Shown here: in pieces, positions 1 to 10,700 of the stretch
Position numbering within the stretch: the stretch's first letter is position 1
How the letters are laid out: each line of letters opens with the position of its first letter
Assembly: GCA_036389255.1 (NCBI GenBank)
Contig: DASVQI010000023.1
Span: 1 to 64,000, forward strand
DNA: 64,000 bases
Direction: 5' to 3'
Source of the DNA: JACVRN01 sp036389255
Lineage (GTDB): Bacteria > Acidobacteriota > Blastocatellia > Pyrinomonadales > Pyrinomonadaceae
Translations under genes and position numbers: made by a program
The notes under the pieces: model-generated
Database searches by the model: none
The model's input: the letters and a program-made list of their open reading frames with translations, nothing else
What the model was told of the DNA's origin: nothing

Positions 1-1
1 A

Positions 2-550
2 ACAGGACACACCCAGCTTGTAGCTTATCTTGTGCTCCACCGCACAGAGACTCAAGCAGCGCCGAAAGTAGATGAGTTGAGACAATATTTGGGTCGGAGG
101 CTACCGGACTACATGATACCGGGGGCGTTTGTGATATTGGAGGAGATGCCGTTGACGCCAAACGGGAAGGTAGATAGAAAGGCATTGCCCGCCCCTCCCT
201 CTCTTCGACCGGAGCTTTCAAGCACATATGTAGCACCACGTACCGCGCTGGAAAAGGTAGTCGCGGGAATTTGGGCAAACGTGCTGGGCCTAGAGCAAGT
301 CGGCATGCGCGATAATTTCTTCGACCTCGGAGGCCACTCGATGCTGGCGACAAGGGTTACATTCAGGGTGCGGGAAGCCCTGCTCATCGAGCTGCCTTTG
401 CGAAGCCTCTTCGAATCGCCAACCGTAGAGAGCCTGGTCAACGTCATCGCGCAGATGTGGGGAGATCGCTCGACTGCCGAGGAAGTGGCAAAGACACATC
501 TGGAAGTTGAACAGCTTACCGAAGAAGAGATAAAGAATCCTACCGCCTGA
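2..550 (+). CDS. Nonribosomal peptide synthetase, C-terminal part (end of A domain plus carrier domain)
   Basis: The gene enters from the left edge, reading in frame from base 2. The visible part starts in the C-terminal subdomain of an adenylation domain. It contains the YMIPGAF and NGKVDRKALP (A10) motifs, the latter with the catalytic lysine. A carrier domain follows with the motif DNFFDLGGHSMLATR, whose serine (codon 338-340) would carry phosphopantetheine. The protein ends about 60 residues later with a short acidic tail and no thioesterase, condensation or epimerisation domain. The chain must therefore be passed on, most simply to the synthetase at 7763-21460, which starts with a condensation domain. 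The substrate pocket lies outside the window. Confidence 0.93.
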   Translation, partial: TGHTQLVAYLVLHRTETQAAPKVDELRQYLGRRLPDYMIPGAFVILEEMPLTPNGKVDRKALPAPPSLRPELSSTYVAPRTALEKVVAGIWANVLGLEQVGMRDNFFDLGGHSMLATRVTFRVREALLIELPLRSLFESPTVESLVNVIAQMWGDRSTAEEVAKTHLEVEQLTEEEIKNPTA

Positions 551-683
551 ACGAGGCAGGAAAAAGGGAACTAGCAACTAGTTGAACCCGTCAGCCGGTT
601 GCCTGCTCATCAGACTGTCCCGGCCAGGAGAGCCGTCTCTAAATACAATATCCAAATACGTGAGAGCTTGAGGAGTATCAACC

Positions 684-1526
684 ATGCGATTGACTCAAGA
701 ACAATTGAAAAGATATGAGGACGAGGGATTTCTATTCCTGCCGGAATATCTCTCGCATCGTGAAATAGAGATGATGAAGAGAGAGCTTCCATCCGTCTTC
801 GCGGAGGATTCGCCGCGCCGCGTGGTGGAAAAGGACGGGCGCTTGGTGCGCTCCGTATATGGCTCGCACCTGAGCAACGAGGTCTTTCAACGCCTGACCA
901 GACACCCCCGGCTCGTTGAGCCAGCGATGCAGATTCTCAAGAGTGAAGTCTATATCTACCAGTTTAAAATTAATGCAAAGCTGGCCTTCGACGGCGACGT
1001 TTGGGAGTGGCATCAAGACTATATCTTCTGGCGAAAAGAGGACGGCATGCCGACGCCACGCGTGACCAGCGTCGTCACCTATCTTGACGACGTAACGGAG
1101 TTCAACGGGCCTCTGTTTCTCATTCCGGGTTCACACAAAGAGGGTGTGATAGAAGTTTCGGCGCGAGATAAGAGCCCGGCGCAAGACATCAGGCAGCACG
1201 AAGCTTACCGCGACAGCCCGAACTGGATAGCCAATCTTACTACCAAGCTGAGATATTCGCTTGATAAAGAGCTGGTCGCCGGGATGATTGAGAAGTATGG
1301 AATTACGGCACCGAAAGGCCCACGCGGCTCTGTGCTCTTTATAGACGGGAATATTATTCATGGCTCGCCCAGCAACATCTCTCCCTTTGACAGGGCTGTG
1401 GTGATTGTGACCTTCAATAGCGTTGAGAATGTTCCGGCGGCGGTCAGCAATCCTCGACCGGAATTTCTCTCAAATCGCAACCCGTCACCCGTAGTGCCCT
1501 TGCCGGTAGATACTCTCCTGACCTAA
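684..1526 (+). CDS. Fe(II)/2-oxoglutarate dioxygenase, PhyH/EctD-like hydroxylase
   Basis: A 280-residue member of the phytanoyl-CoA dioxygenase superfamily. The iron triad is readable: H110 and D112 in WEWHQDY, and H226 in IIHGSPSN. R237 is the likely 2-oxoglutarate carboxylate ligand. The stretch EDGMPTPRVTSVVTYLDD...NGPLFLIPGSHK strongly resembles ectoine hydroxylase and free or carrier-bound amino-acid hydroxylases. A GAGGAG ribosome binding site precedes the ATG at normal distance. It lies between an NRPS end and a CmlA-like hydroxylase on the same strand, so hydroxylation of an amino acid used by the NRPS is the best inference. The actual substrate cannot be read from the sequence. Confidence 0.88.
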   Translation: MRLTQEQLKRYEDEGFLFLPEYLSHREIEMMKRELPSVFAEDSPRRVVEKDGRLVRSVYGSHLSNEVFQRLTRHPRLVEPAMQILKSEVYIYQFKINAKLAFDGDVWEWHQDYIFWRKEDGMPTPRVTSVVTYLDDVTEFNGPLFLIPGSHKEGVIEVSARDKSPAQDIRQHEAYRDSPNWIANLTTKLRYSLDKELVAGMIEKYGITAPKGPRGSVLFIDGNIIHGSPSNISPFDRAVVIVTFNSVENVPAAVSNPRPEFLSNRNPSPVVPLPVDTLLT

Positions 1527-1603
1527 GGGGCAGGCACTAGAGACTTCAGGCTTGAGCCAGCCACCATCTTGCAGCCAATTAGCCGTAGTCATAGAAGGGG
1601 AGC

Positions 1604-3196
1604 ATGAGCATGAACGATAATAAACTTTACCTGAAACAGAATGTCGTCATAGAGCCCTTGATTAACCAGTGGTATGCCTGGTCTAGTCTGCTTTCACCGG
1701 CGACGGCTGCCATGTTCATCACCAATCTGCACTTGAAGATTATGCAGTCGTTCGTCAACTCCCCTCAGGTACACGTCACGGCGCTGAAGAATCCGGCCAT
1801 GCTGGGCGGCCCTTTCATCAACTATGCAGCCAGCCGGAGCGGTGAGGTGCGCGCTCTTATGGAGAAGACTGTCAAGGAACAGGCGCACATGCTGGAGCTG
1901 GCCGGAGCCATTAAGACGCTTCACGAGATGCTCATCAGCGATGCAGACGGCTGTTCCCTTGAAGCCATGTACCGTAGGATTCCCGAGCTTTTAAAAGGCT
2001 ACGTTGAGCTGGTCTATGACTTAAATAATTACCCTTCGGTGCGCTTTATCGAAGGTCTGTTGTACAAGAGCCGTTACTATAACGAGTCGTCACAAAGCAT
2101 CGGCCTCTCGCTCAGCTATAAAGATGATAGACCCTTTGCTCTTAGCTCGCCTAAGTTAGAAGATGATAGCTGGTTGAATCTGAAAATCCCTTTCCGTAGC
2201 GAGGTGATTGACGAGTTAGCCAAGATGAAATCTGTGCCGCAATCGGTCGAGTATATACGGGAAGCTCTTGGGCTGGGCGAGCAAAACGGACTGTTTTCGT
2301 CGCTCTTTACGGAGACACCCCCGCCCGTGCGCGCCCCCTACACTGACGATGGCGTGAGAATACGCTACTTCGGACACGCCTGCCTGCTAGTGGAGACAAA
2401 GCGCCTCAGCATCTTGTCTGACCCTGTGTTGAGCTACCTGTACCCAACCGATTTTTATCGCTACACCTACGCAGACCTGCCCGAGCGCATAGATTACGTG
2501 CTGCTCACGCATAATCATCAGGATCACTGCATGTTCGAGACGCTGCTGCAACTGAGACATAGAATCAAAACCGTCATTGTCCCTAAGAACAACGGAGGGA
2601 GTTTGGCCGATGTCTCCATGAAAATGGCCTTGCAGCAGCTAGGGTTTCATAACGTGCAGGAGATTGACGAGATGGAGGAGATTGAAGTCGCGGACGGCAC
2701 TATCACAGGTCTTCCTTTTCTGGGCGAGCATGCCGACCTCAACATACGCTCGAAGACGGCGTTCTTAATCGAGTTGTATGGGAAGACCATGCTGTGTGCG
2801 GCGGACTCGAACAACATCGAGCCGGAGCTCTACGAACATCTGCATGAAGCTATCGGGGACATAGACATCCTCTTTCTCGGTATGGAATGCGAAGGCGCGC
2901 CCTTGAGCTGGCTCTACGGCCCGCTCCTGACCAAGCCAGTCACGAGGAAGATGGATCAGTCCAGAAGATTTAGCGGCTCGGACTGTGAGCGTGGGCTGGG
3001 TATCGTAGAGAAGTTAAAGCCGAAGCACGTCTATGTCTATGCCATGGGGCAGGAGCCCTGGTTGACTTATCTTACCTCCATTCAGTACACGGACACTTCT
3101 CGTCCAATAGTGGAATCCAACAAGCTGGTCGAGCATTGCCGAAACCTGAGCCTAGTCTCCGACAGGCTCTACGGGCATAAGGAACTCTTCCTGTAA
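1604..3196 (+). CDS. CmlA-like diiron beta-hydroxylase of carrier-bound amino acids
   Basis: A 530-residue protein with an alpha/beta N-terminal domain (about 1-245) and a metallo-beta-lactamase-fold C-terminal domain. The metal motif reads H303-N-H305-Q-D307-H308, followed by E375 in LGEHADL and D401 in CAADSNN. Length, two-domain layout and spacing match CmlA, the chloramphenicol-pathway diiron monooxygenase that beta-hydroxylates an aminoacyl group on an NRPS carrier. As I remember the CmlA ligands, these residues sit at a constant offset of two. The family is NRPS-associated and often acts on aromatic residues. Alternative starts are ATG 1604 and 1610; the second is better spaced from AGGGGAG. 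A plain hydrolase is less likely because of the N-terminal domain and neighbours. Confidence 0.87.
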   Translation: MSMNDNKLYLKQNVVIEPLINQWYAWSSLLSPATAAMFITNLHLKIMQSFVNSPQVHVTALKNPAMLGGPFINYAASRSGEVRALMEKTVKEQAHMLELAGAIKTLHEMLISDADGCSLEAMYRRIPELLKGYVELVYDLNNYPSVRFIEGLLYKSRYYNESSQSIGLSLSYKDDRPFALSSPKLEDDSWLNLKIPFRSEVIDELAKMKSVPQSVEYIREALGLGEQNGLFSSLFTETPPPVRAPYTDDGVRIRYFGHACLLVETKRLSILSDPVLSYLYPTDFYRYTYADLPERIDYVLLTHNHQDHCMFETLLQLRHRIKTVIVPKNNGGSLADVSMKMALQQLGFHNVQEIDEMEEIEVADGTITGLPFLGEHADLNIRSKTAFLIELYGKTMLCAADSNNIEPELYEHLHEAIGDIDILFLGMECEGAPLSWLYGPLLTKPVTRKMDQSRRFSGSDCERGLGIVEKLKPKHVYVYAMGQEPWLTYLTSIQYTDTSRPIVESNKLVEHCRNLSLVSDRLYGHKELFL

Positions 3197-3285
3197 GCTT
3201 GCGACGAGCAGGGGATGACGAATAACAGGCCAGCGTTCCGCATCAAGCGGTTGCTCTTCCCCTTCGAGACTTCATTGAAATTATC

Positions 3286-4971
3286 ATGGCGCTGATTACT
3301 TTTCTGCTGCGCTCGTCGCGGCTGATGATCCTGCTCTCAATTCTTGTCGGCATCGTGAGCGGGATTAGCAGTGCCGCACTGATTGCTCTGATTCACAGGG
3401 CGTTGAGCATGGAGGCTGCGACGGCGGCGAGTCTGGTCTGGGCGTTCGTCGGGCTGGGTTTAGTCAGATTTGTCTCCGGCGTGGCCTCTGAAGTCTTCCT
3501 GATTTATCTGGCGCAGAACGCCGTCTTCAAGCTGCGCTTGCAGTTGAGCCGCAGGATTCTGGCGACTTCATTGCGACATCTGGAAGAGCTTGACGCGCAT
3601 CGCCTCTTGGCCTCGTTGATAGACGACGTCACCGCAATCTCCGTGGCGCTCATCAACGTGCCTATTCTCTGCATCAACATCGTGGTCATTCTGGGTTGTC
3701 TCATCTATCTGGGCTGGCTGGCTTGGACGGTGCTGCTGGCAGTGCTTTACCTGATGGCCTTCGGCATCATCACCTATCAACTCGTGAGTGCGAAGGGGAT
3801 GCATCACCTGCGGCTCGCGCGTGAGCACTGGGATCAACTGGTAAGCCATTTCCACGGTTTGATTGAGGGGACGAAGGAGCTAAAGCTGCATCGCCAGCGT
3901 CGAGCAGCTTTTCTTTCCAAGCTGCTTGAGCAGACGGCAGCGCGGTTGCGCCGTCATAATATTGCCGGGATGTCTATTTATGTTATGGCGGGCAGTTGGG
4001 GCAACCTGCTTTTCTTTGTGCTGGTGGGTCTACTGCTCTTCGGCCTGCCGGACTTGCGGGATTTCAACCGCCAAACGCTGACGGGCTATGTTCTTGTTTT
4101 ACTCTACATGATGGCACCCTTATCAATGACTTTGAACGTGCTCCCGCAACTGGCGCGCGCCAATGTCGCCTTGAAGAAGTTGGAGACGCTCGGACTGACG
4201 CTGGCCGCGCACGCCACCGATGAGCTATCGGGCCGTTTCGATGTACCGTCTCGTAAATGGAATCGCTTGGAGATGCTGGGAGTCACACATAGTTACCGCA
4301 GCGAGCAGGATGAGAGCAGTTTCGAGCTTGGGCCAATAGACCTCTCCTTCCGTCCGGGGGAGTTGATTTTCCTGATAGGCGGCAACGGGAGCGGTAAAAC
4401 TACTCTGGCGAAACTCCTGACGGGATTATACGTTCCCGAAAGCGGAGAGATTTATCTGGACGACCAGCCAATCAATGAGGAGAACAGGGAAGCTTATCGC
4501 CAACACTTCTCCGCCATCTTCACAGATTTTTACCTCTTCGAGAGCCTGTTGGGTTTGGATTGCCCGGAGCTTGATTTGGCAGCCCAACAATATCTGGAAA
4601 AACTGCAACTGAATCACAAGGTGCAGGTCACAGACGGGCAGTTTTCAACCACCGCTCTCTCAAACGGCCAGCGCAAACGACTGGCCTTGCTGGCGGCTTA
4701 TCTGGAAGATCGCCCTTTCTATATTTTCGATGAATGGGCCGCAGACCAAGACCCGCACTTCAAAGAGATATTTTATGAGACTTTATTGCCTGAGCTAAAA
4801 AGCAGAGGCAAGACGGTGCTTGTGCTGAGCCACGATGAAAAGTATTACCACGTCGCGGATCGCATTATTAAGCTCGATTACGGCAAGCTTGTCAGTAGTC
4901 AACCGGTCGGGGCGTACGCGCCTAAGAGTCAAAGCCGGACGGGTGAATTGCCAGCGCTCCCCTTAATATGA
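3286..4971 (+). CDS. Cyclic-peptide-type ABC exporter (SyrD/PvdE family), fused membrane and ATPase domains
   Basis: A 561-residue half-transporter. About six hydrophobic segments occupy residues 1-305. The ATPase domain follows with Walker A GGNGSGKTTLAK near residue 365, signature LSNGQRKRLALL and Walker B FYIFDEWAADQDP, with a switch histidine in VLSHDEKYY. The signature SNGQRKR instead of LSGGQ and the DEWAADQDP motif are typical of the cyclic peptide exporter family (syringomycin SyrD, pyoverdine PvdE). It lies directly downstream of the hydroxylases and upstream of the large NRPS, so export of the peptide or its precursor is inferred. No strong ribosome binding site is seen before ATG 3286. 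Confidence 0.9.
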   Translation: MALITFLLRSSRLMILLSILVGIVSGISSAALIALIHRALSMEAATAASLVWAFVGLGLVRFVSGVASEVFLIYLAQNAVFKLRLQLSRRILATSLRHLEELDAHRLLASLIDDVTAISVALINVPILCINIVVILGCLIYLGWLAWTVLLAVLYLMAFGIITYQLVSAKGMHHLRLAREHWDQLVSHFHGLIEGTKELKLHRQRRAAFLSKLLEQTAARLRRHNIAGMSIYVMAGSWGNLLFFVLVGLLLFGLPDLRDFNRQTLTGYVLVLLYMMAPLSMTLNVLPQLARANVALKKLETLGLTLAAHATDELSGRFDVPSRKWNRLEMLGVTHSYRSEQDESSFELGPIDLSFRPGELIFLIGGNGSGKTTLAKLLTGLYVPESGEIYLDDQPINEENREAYRQHFSAIFTDFYLFESLLGLDCPELDLAAQQYLEKLQLNHKVQVTDGQFSTTALSNGQRKRLALLAAYLEDRPFYIFDEWAADQDPHFKEIFYETLLPELKSRGKTVLVLSHDEKYYHVADRIIKLDYGKLVSSQPVGAYAPKSQSRTGELPALPLI

Positions 4972-5103
4972 AGCGGGGAACCCGGCCGGTCGGGCGGCTT
5001 TCGGCTGCCCGCTTTCTGACCGTAGAAAACTTGTTTCGATGATAATAATCTTCGACATACATATTGAGGCCGATTACTTTCGGCACGATTAGGAGGCACG
5101 GTG

Positions 5104-7506
5104 ATGGCGGGCTTAAAGCAAGATTTAAGGTACGGTGTGCGGATGCTTTCCAAGCGGCCCAGCTTCACGGCTATAGTGGTGCTCACTTTAGCCATTAGCA
5201 TCGGCGCGAACACCGTCGTCTTCAGCGTGGTCAACACGCTGCTCTTGCGTTCTTTGCCTTACAGTAATCCGGAGCAACTGGTGGTGCTCTGGGGCGTCTA
5301 CAAAACGAACAATAAGGCTTACGCCTCGGCCGCCAACTTCCGTGATTGGCAAGAGAGGAATCATGCTTTCCAGAGCCTAGCGGCATATGACACTCAGAGG
5401 TTTAACCTGACCGGAGGCGACCGTCCCGAAGCGGTTGACGCCGCACTCGTCTCGGCTAATCTCTTTTCGCTGCTCGGCGTGCCTCCCGCGCAGGGACGCA
5501 ATTTCCAGACGCAAGAAGAGCAGCCCGCAGGCAGTCACGTCGCTATCATCAGTAACGGTTTATGGCAGAGACGATTCGGCTCAGACCCCGGAGCAATAGG
5601 GAAGACGCTGGTGCTGGATGGCGAAGGCTACACCATCATAGGAGTCATGCCACAGGGTTTCAGCTTCCCTGAGAAGGCAGAGCTATGGGTGCCGCTCACT
5701 TTCGTCCCGGAGGAGCTGGCTGACCGCAGCTATAACCATCTCTTCGTCATCGGGCGCTTGAAGCCGGGCGCTCAATTGCCGGAAGCTCAGGCCGAGATGA
5801 ACACTATTGCGAGCACGCTGGCACAGCAATACCCGAACGAGAACGCGGGCAGAGGATTACGTCTCGTCAGCTTGCAGGAGAATCTAATCGGAGACATTCG
5901 GATAGCACTGTTAATCTTAATCGGGTCGGTGGCTTTCGTCTTGCTGATTGCCTGCGCCAATGTCGCTAACCTGCTCTTGGCGCGTGCCTGGACGAGGCAG
6001 AAAGACATCGCCATCCGTATTGCGCTCGGCGCCAGCCGCAGGCGCTTGATGCAGCAGTTGCTGACCGAGAGCGTCCTGCTGGCATTACTGGGCGGTGTGG
6101 CCGGGCTCATCATCGCCTACTTCGGCATACAGGTTCTGACCACTGTCGGGTCTAGCAATATTCCACGCTTGAGCGATATTGGAATTGATGGCCGTGTATT
6201 GACCTTCACGCTGGTAATTTCCGTGCTGACGGGCATCGTGTTCGGCCTAGTTCCGGCGCTGCAAGCCTCGAACCCGGATATTAACGAGTGGCTGAAGGAA
6301 GGGCAGAGGTCTTCTAGCGGCGGCGCGATGAGAAAGAGCGTTCGCAGTTGGCTGGTTGTGATAGAGATGGCTCTCGCGCTGATTCTGTTAATCGGGGCTG
6401 GCCTCTTGATTAAAAGTTTTATGCGGCTCTGGCAGGTTGAGCCGGGCTTTAATCCGCACAACGTCCTGACGATGGCCGTCTCGCTCTCGCCCCCGAAATA
6501 TAATTCGCGGGCCGATGTCGCGGTCTTCTACCAGCGCCTCTTGCAACAACTGCAATCAACGCCCGGTGTTCAAGCCGCAGGCGTGGTCAACCAGCTTCCC
6601 TTTAGCGGAAAGAATCTGGGATTCAGTTTCACGGTCGCCGGGCGGCCTCAGTCCGGGCCTGAGGACACGGCCTCGGCCAATTACCGCTTGATTAGTTCAA
6701 ACTACCTGCGCGCGCTGGGCATCCCGCTCGTGCGCGGGCGCGACTTCAACGAGCATGACACACGCGAGTCTCCGCCCGTGGCGCTCATTAATGAGACGCT
6801 TGCCAAGCGCTACTTCCCGAATGAAGACCCTATAGGCAAGCAATTGAACATAGAAGGCCAGCAAGCCCCGCGCGAAATCGTCGGCATTATCGGAGATGTC
6901 AGGCAGGTGAAGCTGGATGCGGAGGTCAAGCCGGAAATCTACGTCCCCTATCTACAATTCCCCCTCCCTTCCATGTCTATAGTAGTGCGTACCAACACCG
7001 ACCCTAGCAGCATGATTGGCCCGGTGCTTAATCAAATCTCGATTGTTGATAAAGACCAACCTGTCTTTCAAGTGAAGACTATGGATCAGTATCTCTCTGA
7101 GTCGCTGGCGCAACGTAGATTCTCTACAATCCTGCTGGGTGCTTTCGCCGCGCTGGCCCTGATTTTGGCGGCGGTCGGCATTTACGGGGTGATGAGCTAT
7201 CTGGTGAGCCAGCGCACGCACGAGATTGGAATTCGTATGGCCTTGGGAGCCAGACCGCGCGACATCATTAAGCTGGTAGTCGGACACGGCATGTGGCTCT
7301 CTCTCTTGGGAGTCATCGTAGGCATCGCGGCGGCGCTCTTCTTAACCGCTATTATGTCGAGCTTGCTTTATGAAATTAGCGCTACCGACCCTGTGACATA
7401 TGTCGCGCTCTCTCTGGTGCTGGTGGGGGTGGCATTGTTAGCGTGCCTCATCCCCGCTCTTAGAGCCGCGAAAGTAGACCCTATCATCGCCCTCAGGTAC
7501 GAATAG
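5104..7506 (+). CDS. FtsX/MacB-type ABC transporter permease, ADOP-like
   Basis: An 800-residue permease with two tandem MacB-like units. Each has a periplasmic MacB_PCD region and an FtsX domain with three membrane segments. It starts DLRYGVRMLSKRPSFTAIVVLTLAISIGANT and ends with VDPIIALRYE, both hallmarks of the acidobacterial duplicated orphan permeases, which lack an ATPase partner next to them. AGGAGG at 5091-5096 lies seven bases before ATG 5104, so that start is preferred over the in-frame GTG at 5101. It sits inside the NRPS locus between the exporter and the synthetase and may help efflux or self-protection. That role is inference; these permeases are abundant in the phylum. This copy lacks the PadR-linked N-terminal extension seen in the one at 36512. 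Confidence 0.9.
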   Translation: MAGLKQDLRYGVRMLSKRPSFTAIVVLTLAISIGANTVVFSVVNTLLLRSLPYSNPEQLVVLWGVYKTNNKAYASAANFRDWQERNHAFQSLAAYDTQRFNLTGGDRPEAVDAALVSANLFSLLGVPPAQGRNFQTQEEQPAGSHVAIISNGLWQRRFGSDPGAIGKTLVLDGEGYTIIGVMPQGFSFPEKAELWVPLTFVPEELADRSYNHLFVIGRLKPGAQLPEAQAEMNTIASTLAQQYPNENAGRGLRLVSLQENLIGDIRIALLILIGSVAFVLLIACANVANLLLARAWTRQKDIAIRIALGASRRRLMQQLLTESVLLALLGGVAGLIIAYFGIQVLTTVGSSNIPRLSDIGIDGRVLTFTLVISVLTGIVFGLVPALQASNPDINEWLKEGQRSSSGGAMRKSVRSWLVVIEMALALILLIGAGLLIKSFMRLWQVEPGFNPHNVLTMAVSLSPPKYNSRADVAVFYQRLLQQLQSTPGVQAAGVVNQLPFSGKNLGFSFTVAGRPQSGPEDTASANYRLISSNYLRALGIPLVRGRDFNEHDTRESPPVALINETLAKRYFPNEDPIGKQLNIEGQQAPREIVGIIGDVRQVKLDAEVKPEIYVPYLQFPLPSMSIVVRTNTDPSSMIGPVLNQISIVDKDQPVFQVKTMDQYLSESLAQRRFSTILLGAFAALALILAAVGIYGVMSYLVSQRTHEIGIRMALGARPRDIIKLVVGHGMWLSLLGVIVGIAAALFLTAIMSSLLYEISATDPVTYVALSLVLVGVALLACLIPALRAAKVDPIIALRYE

Positions 7507-7762
7507 CTTAAACGCACGGCGCACGCGGGTTACTATGCAACGCTTGGGTTTTAAGGGACAGGAAAATCTCTCTCTGTTCGTCATGGCTGCCCGCGCCGGT
7601 GGCTTTCTTCATTCATCATTCTTAAAGCTTCGACTCGGCAGCTTCTCATAGGAAGTCTTCCGCACCGCAAAGACACGTTCCTCTACATACGGAAAATCTA
7701 CGGCGCTGAAAGACGCGCCAGCCAGTCCATCAGGGTTCTGATTAATCTCAGGGCAGACACAG
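7507..7762 (+). other. Intergenic region upstream of the large NRPS
   Basis: These 256 bases separate the permease from the synthetase. No convincing gene, terminator or sigma-70-type promoter is seen, so transcription may read through from the upstream genes. Confidence 0.5.
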
Positions 7763-10700
7763 ATGATGAACACACAGGTTGACGGCAAGAGCCTCGCTGA
7801 AGAGAAACAGAGGCGCTTCAAACTTCTGCTCGCGCAGAAGGGAATCGTCGCGCCGCAGGCCGAGCCAATCGGGCGGCGTCTTAAATCAACCAGCGCCCCG
7901 CTCTCCTTCGCGCAGCAGCGTCTATGGTTTCTGGATAAGTTAGAGCCCGGCAGCGCTGCTTACAATCTTTCGGTTGCCGTTCAGCTAAACGGCCATTTCA
8001 AACTGTCTGTCATGGAGCGTGCGCTCAGCGAGATAGTACGTCGGCACGAGGTTCTGCGGACGACATTCAGGGAAGAAGAAGGGCAGCCCCTTCAAGTGAT
8101 ACATCCGGCCCGCCGATTAAGACTCCCAGTAGTTGATCTCACTGCACTGTCACCTTCGGCCAGAGACGCGGAGGCTCGCCGCTTAGCGAATGAAGAGGCG
8201 CTGCGCCCCTTTAATCTGACTAGCGGGCCGTTGATGCGCGCCTGCCTGTTGCGGCTGGCTGACGAAGAGTATGTCGCGCTCTTCACCATGCACCACATCG
8301 TGACGGATGGCTGGTCAATGGGTGTGCTCGTACACGAGCTGGCAACTCTTTATAAAGCCTTTTCCGAAGGCAATCCCTCGCCGCTACCGGAGCTGCGCGT
8401 ACAGTATGCGGATTTCGCTGAATGGCAGCGCGAGAAGCTTAGCGGGCAATCTTTAGACTCGGAGCTGGACTATTGGAAGAAGCAGTTAAGCGGCAGCCAG
8501 CCAACGTTGGAGCTTCCCTTCGACTACCCGCGACCACTGGTGCAGAGCTACCACGGGGCGCACCTTGATTTAAGTCTTCCCGCCGGTCTTTGCGCTGCGC
8601 TCAGGTCACGTACGCAACAGGAAGGATGCACGCTCTTCATGACGCTGGCGGCGGCCTTTCAAGCCCTGCTTTATCGTTACACGGGCGAGAATGACATCAG
8701 CATCGGATTTCCTGTAGCGGGACGCAGCCGCCCGGAGGTCGAGCCCCTCATTGGCTTCTTTCTGAACACGCTGGTTCTGCGCTCGAAGCTGGACGGCGCT
8801 CAGCCATTTTCCGAGCTTCTGCGACAGGTCAAGGAATCGGCCGTAGGAGCGCAGGCCCATCAGGACGTACCTTTTGAATTACTGGTGGAACACCTGCAAC
8901 CGGAGCGCAGCCTCAGCCACACTCCTTTGTTTCAGGTGATGTTCAACATGCTCAACTACGCGGAAGAATCTATTGCGCTTCCCGAGTTGGCCCTCAAGCA
9001 GTTCACCGCTCTTCAGCACGGCTCTAAATTCGACCTGACGCTTTACGCGAAGGAGGCAGGCGAATTTATACACTTGATGCTCGTCTATAACACAGACCTT
9101 TTTGAGACGAGCACCATCCGTCAAATGCTGGGCCACTTCCAAACTCTGCTGGAAGGTATAGCGTCGGAACCGGAAAGACCTATTTCGCAATTACCCTTGC
9201 TGAGCGAGCCGGAGCGGCGACAGTTGCTCTTGGAATGGAACGACACGCGGGTTGATTATCCTTCGCCGCACTCTATTCAAGGCTTAATTGAGGCGCAGGT
9301 GGCAGCCGCGCCGCAGTCGGTAGCCGTCATCTGCGGGCAGGAGAGCCTCAGCTATTTAGAGTTGGACAGGCGCGCCAATCAACTCGCTTTTCGCTTGCAG
9401 CGACACGGCGTCGGGCCTGACGTGATAGTCGGCGTATGTCTGGGGCGCTCAATCGAAATGGTAGTCGCGCTGCTTGGCATACTCAAAGCGGGCGGCGCTT
9501 TCATGCAGCTAGACCCGGCTTATCCGGCAGAGCGGCTTGCCTTCATGCTGGAGGACACGAATGTCCCTATAGTGCTCACTCAGGAGCGGCTGCGCGATAG
9601 TTTGCCGCCCTATCGTGGCGAAGTGCTGTGCCTCGATGATAAGGAAGGTGAGTCTGGCGCTGAGTATGAGTCGTCGCCCGGCGTAGTGACGCAGCCTGAG
9701 CATCTGGCCTATCTCTTTTACACTTCCGGTTCGACGGGCAAGCCTAAAGGAGTCATGACGACGCAGCGAGGTGCGGTCAATTTCCTGCGCTTTCTCGTTC
9801 ACGAGTATGAGCTGAGCAGTGCCGACGTGATACTGCAAATGGCTGCGCTCTCTTTTGACGCCTCTGTGCGCGACATACTTGGCCCACTCACAATAGGGGC
9901 GCAGGTAGTGCTTCTCAAGGACGACGTAGCCCGTGACCCACAGGAATGGCTCAAGGCCCTCAAGACGCAGGCCGTGACGTGCCTGTTGAGTGTCGTGCCG
10001 ACGATGCTCAACAGCTTGATTGAGACTGCTGCTGACAGGCATTGGGTCTATGACGACCTACGACTGATTCTCTGTAGCGGCGAGAGCTTGCCGCTTGATA
10101 CCTGTCGCAGGGCACGCGGCGTTTTCGGTGAGCGCCTGTCAATCGTCAATCTGTATGGGCCGACAGAGTGTACGATGACGCAGAGTTTTTACCACGTCGG
10201 TCGAGTCTCTCAGGCGCAGGGCGCGGCTCCTGTAGGCCGCCCGATTGCCAATACTGATTTCTACCTTCTGGATAAACATTACAATCTCGTGCCGGTCGGC
10301 GTGGCGGGTGAAGTCTATATCGGCGGTGATGGGCTGGCGCGCGGCTATCTTAACCGGGCCGACTTAACCGCGCAGATGTTTGTGCCGCATCCCTTCAGCC
10401 CGAATCCCGGAATGCGACTCTACCGGACGGGCGACCGCGCGCGATACCTGCGGGATGGAAACATAGAGCTGCTCGGACGTCTTGACCAGCAGGTCAAGAT
10501 ACGCGGCCAGCGTGTCGAGCCCGCAGAGATTGAAGCGACCTTAAGTAAGCTGGAAGAGATACGGGAGGCCGCAGTCATTGCGCGCGAAGAGGTTCCCGGC
10601 GAGAAATATCTGGTAGCCTATATCGTTCCGGCACAGGCCGCGCTGAACTTTCAGGACGTACGCAAATATCTGCGCGAGCGGCTGCCGGAGTACATGATAC

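Noticed and set aside
9509..10042. Long antisense frames within the NRPS and permease genes
   Set aside because: They mirror codon bias of the sense strand and have no start signals or motifs.
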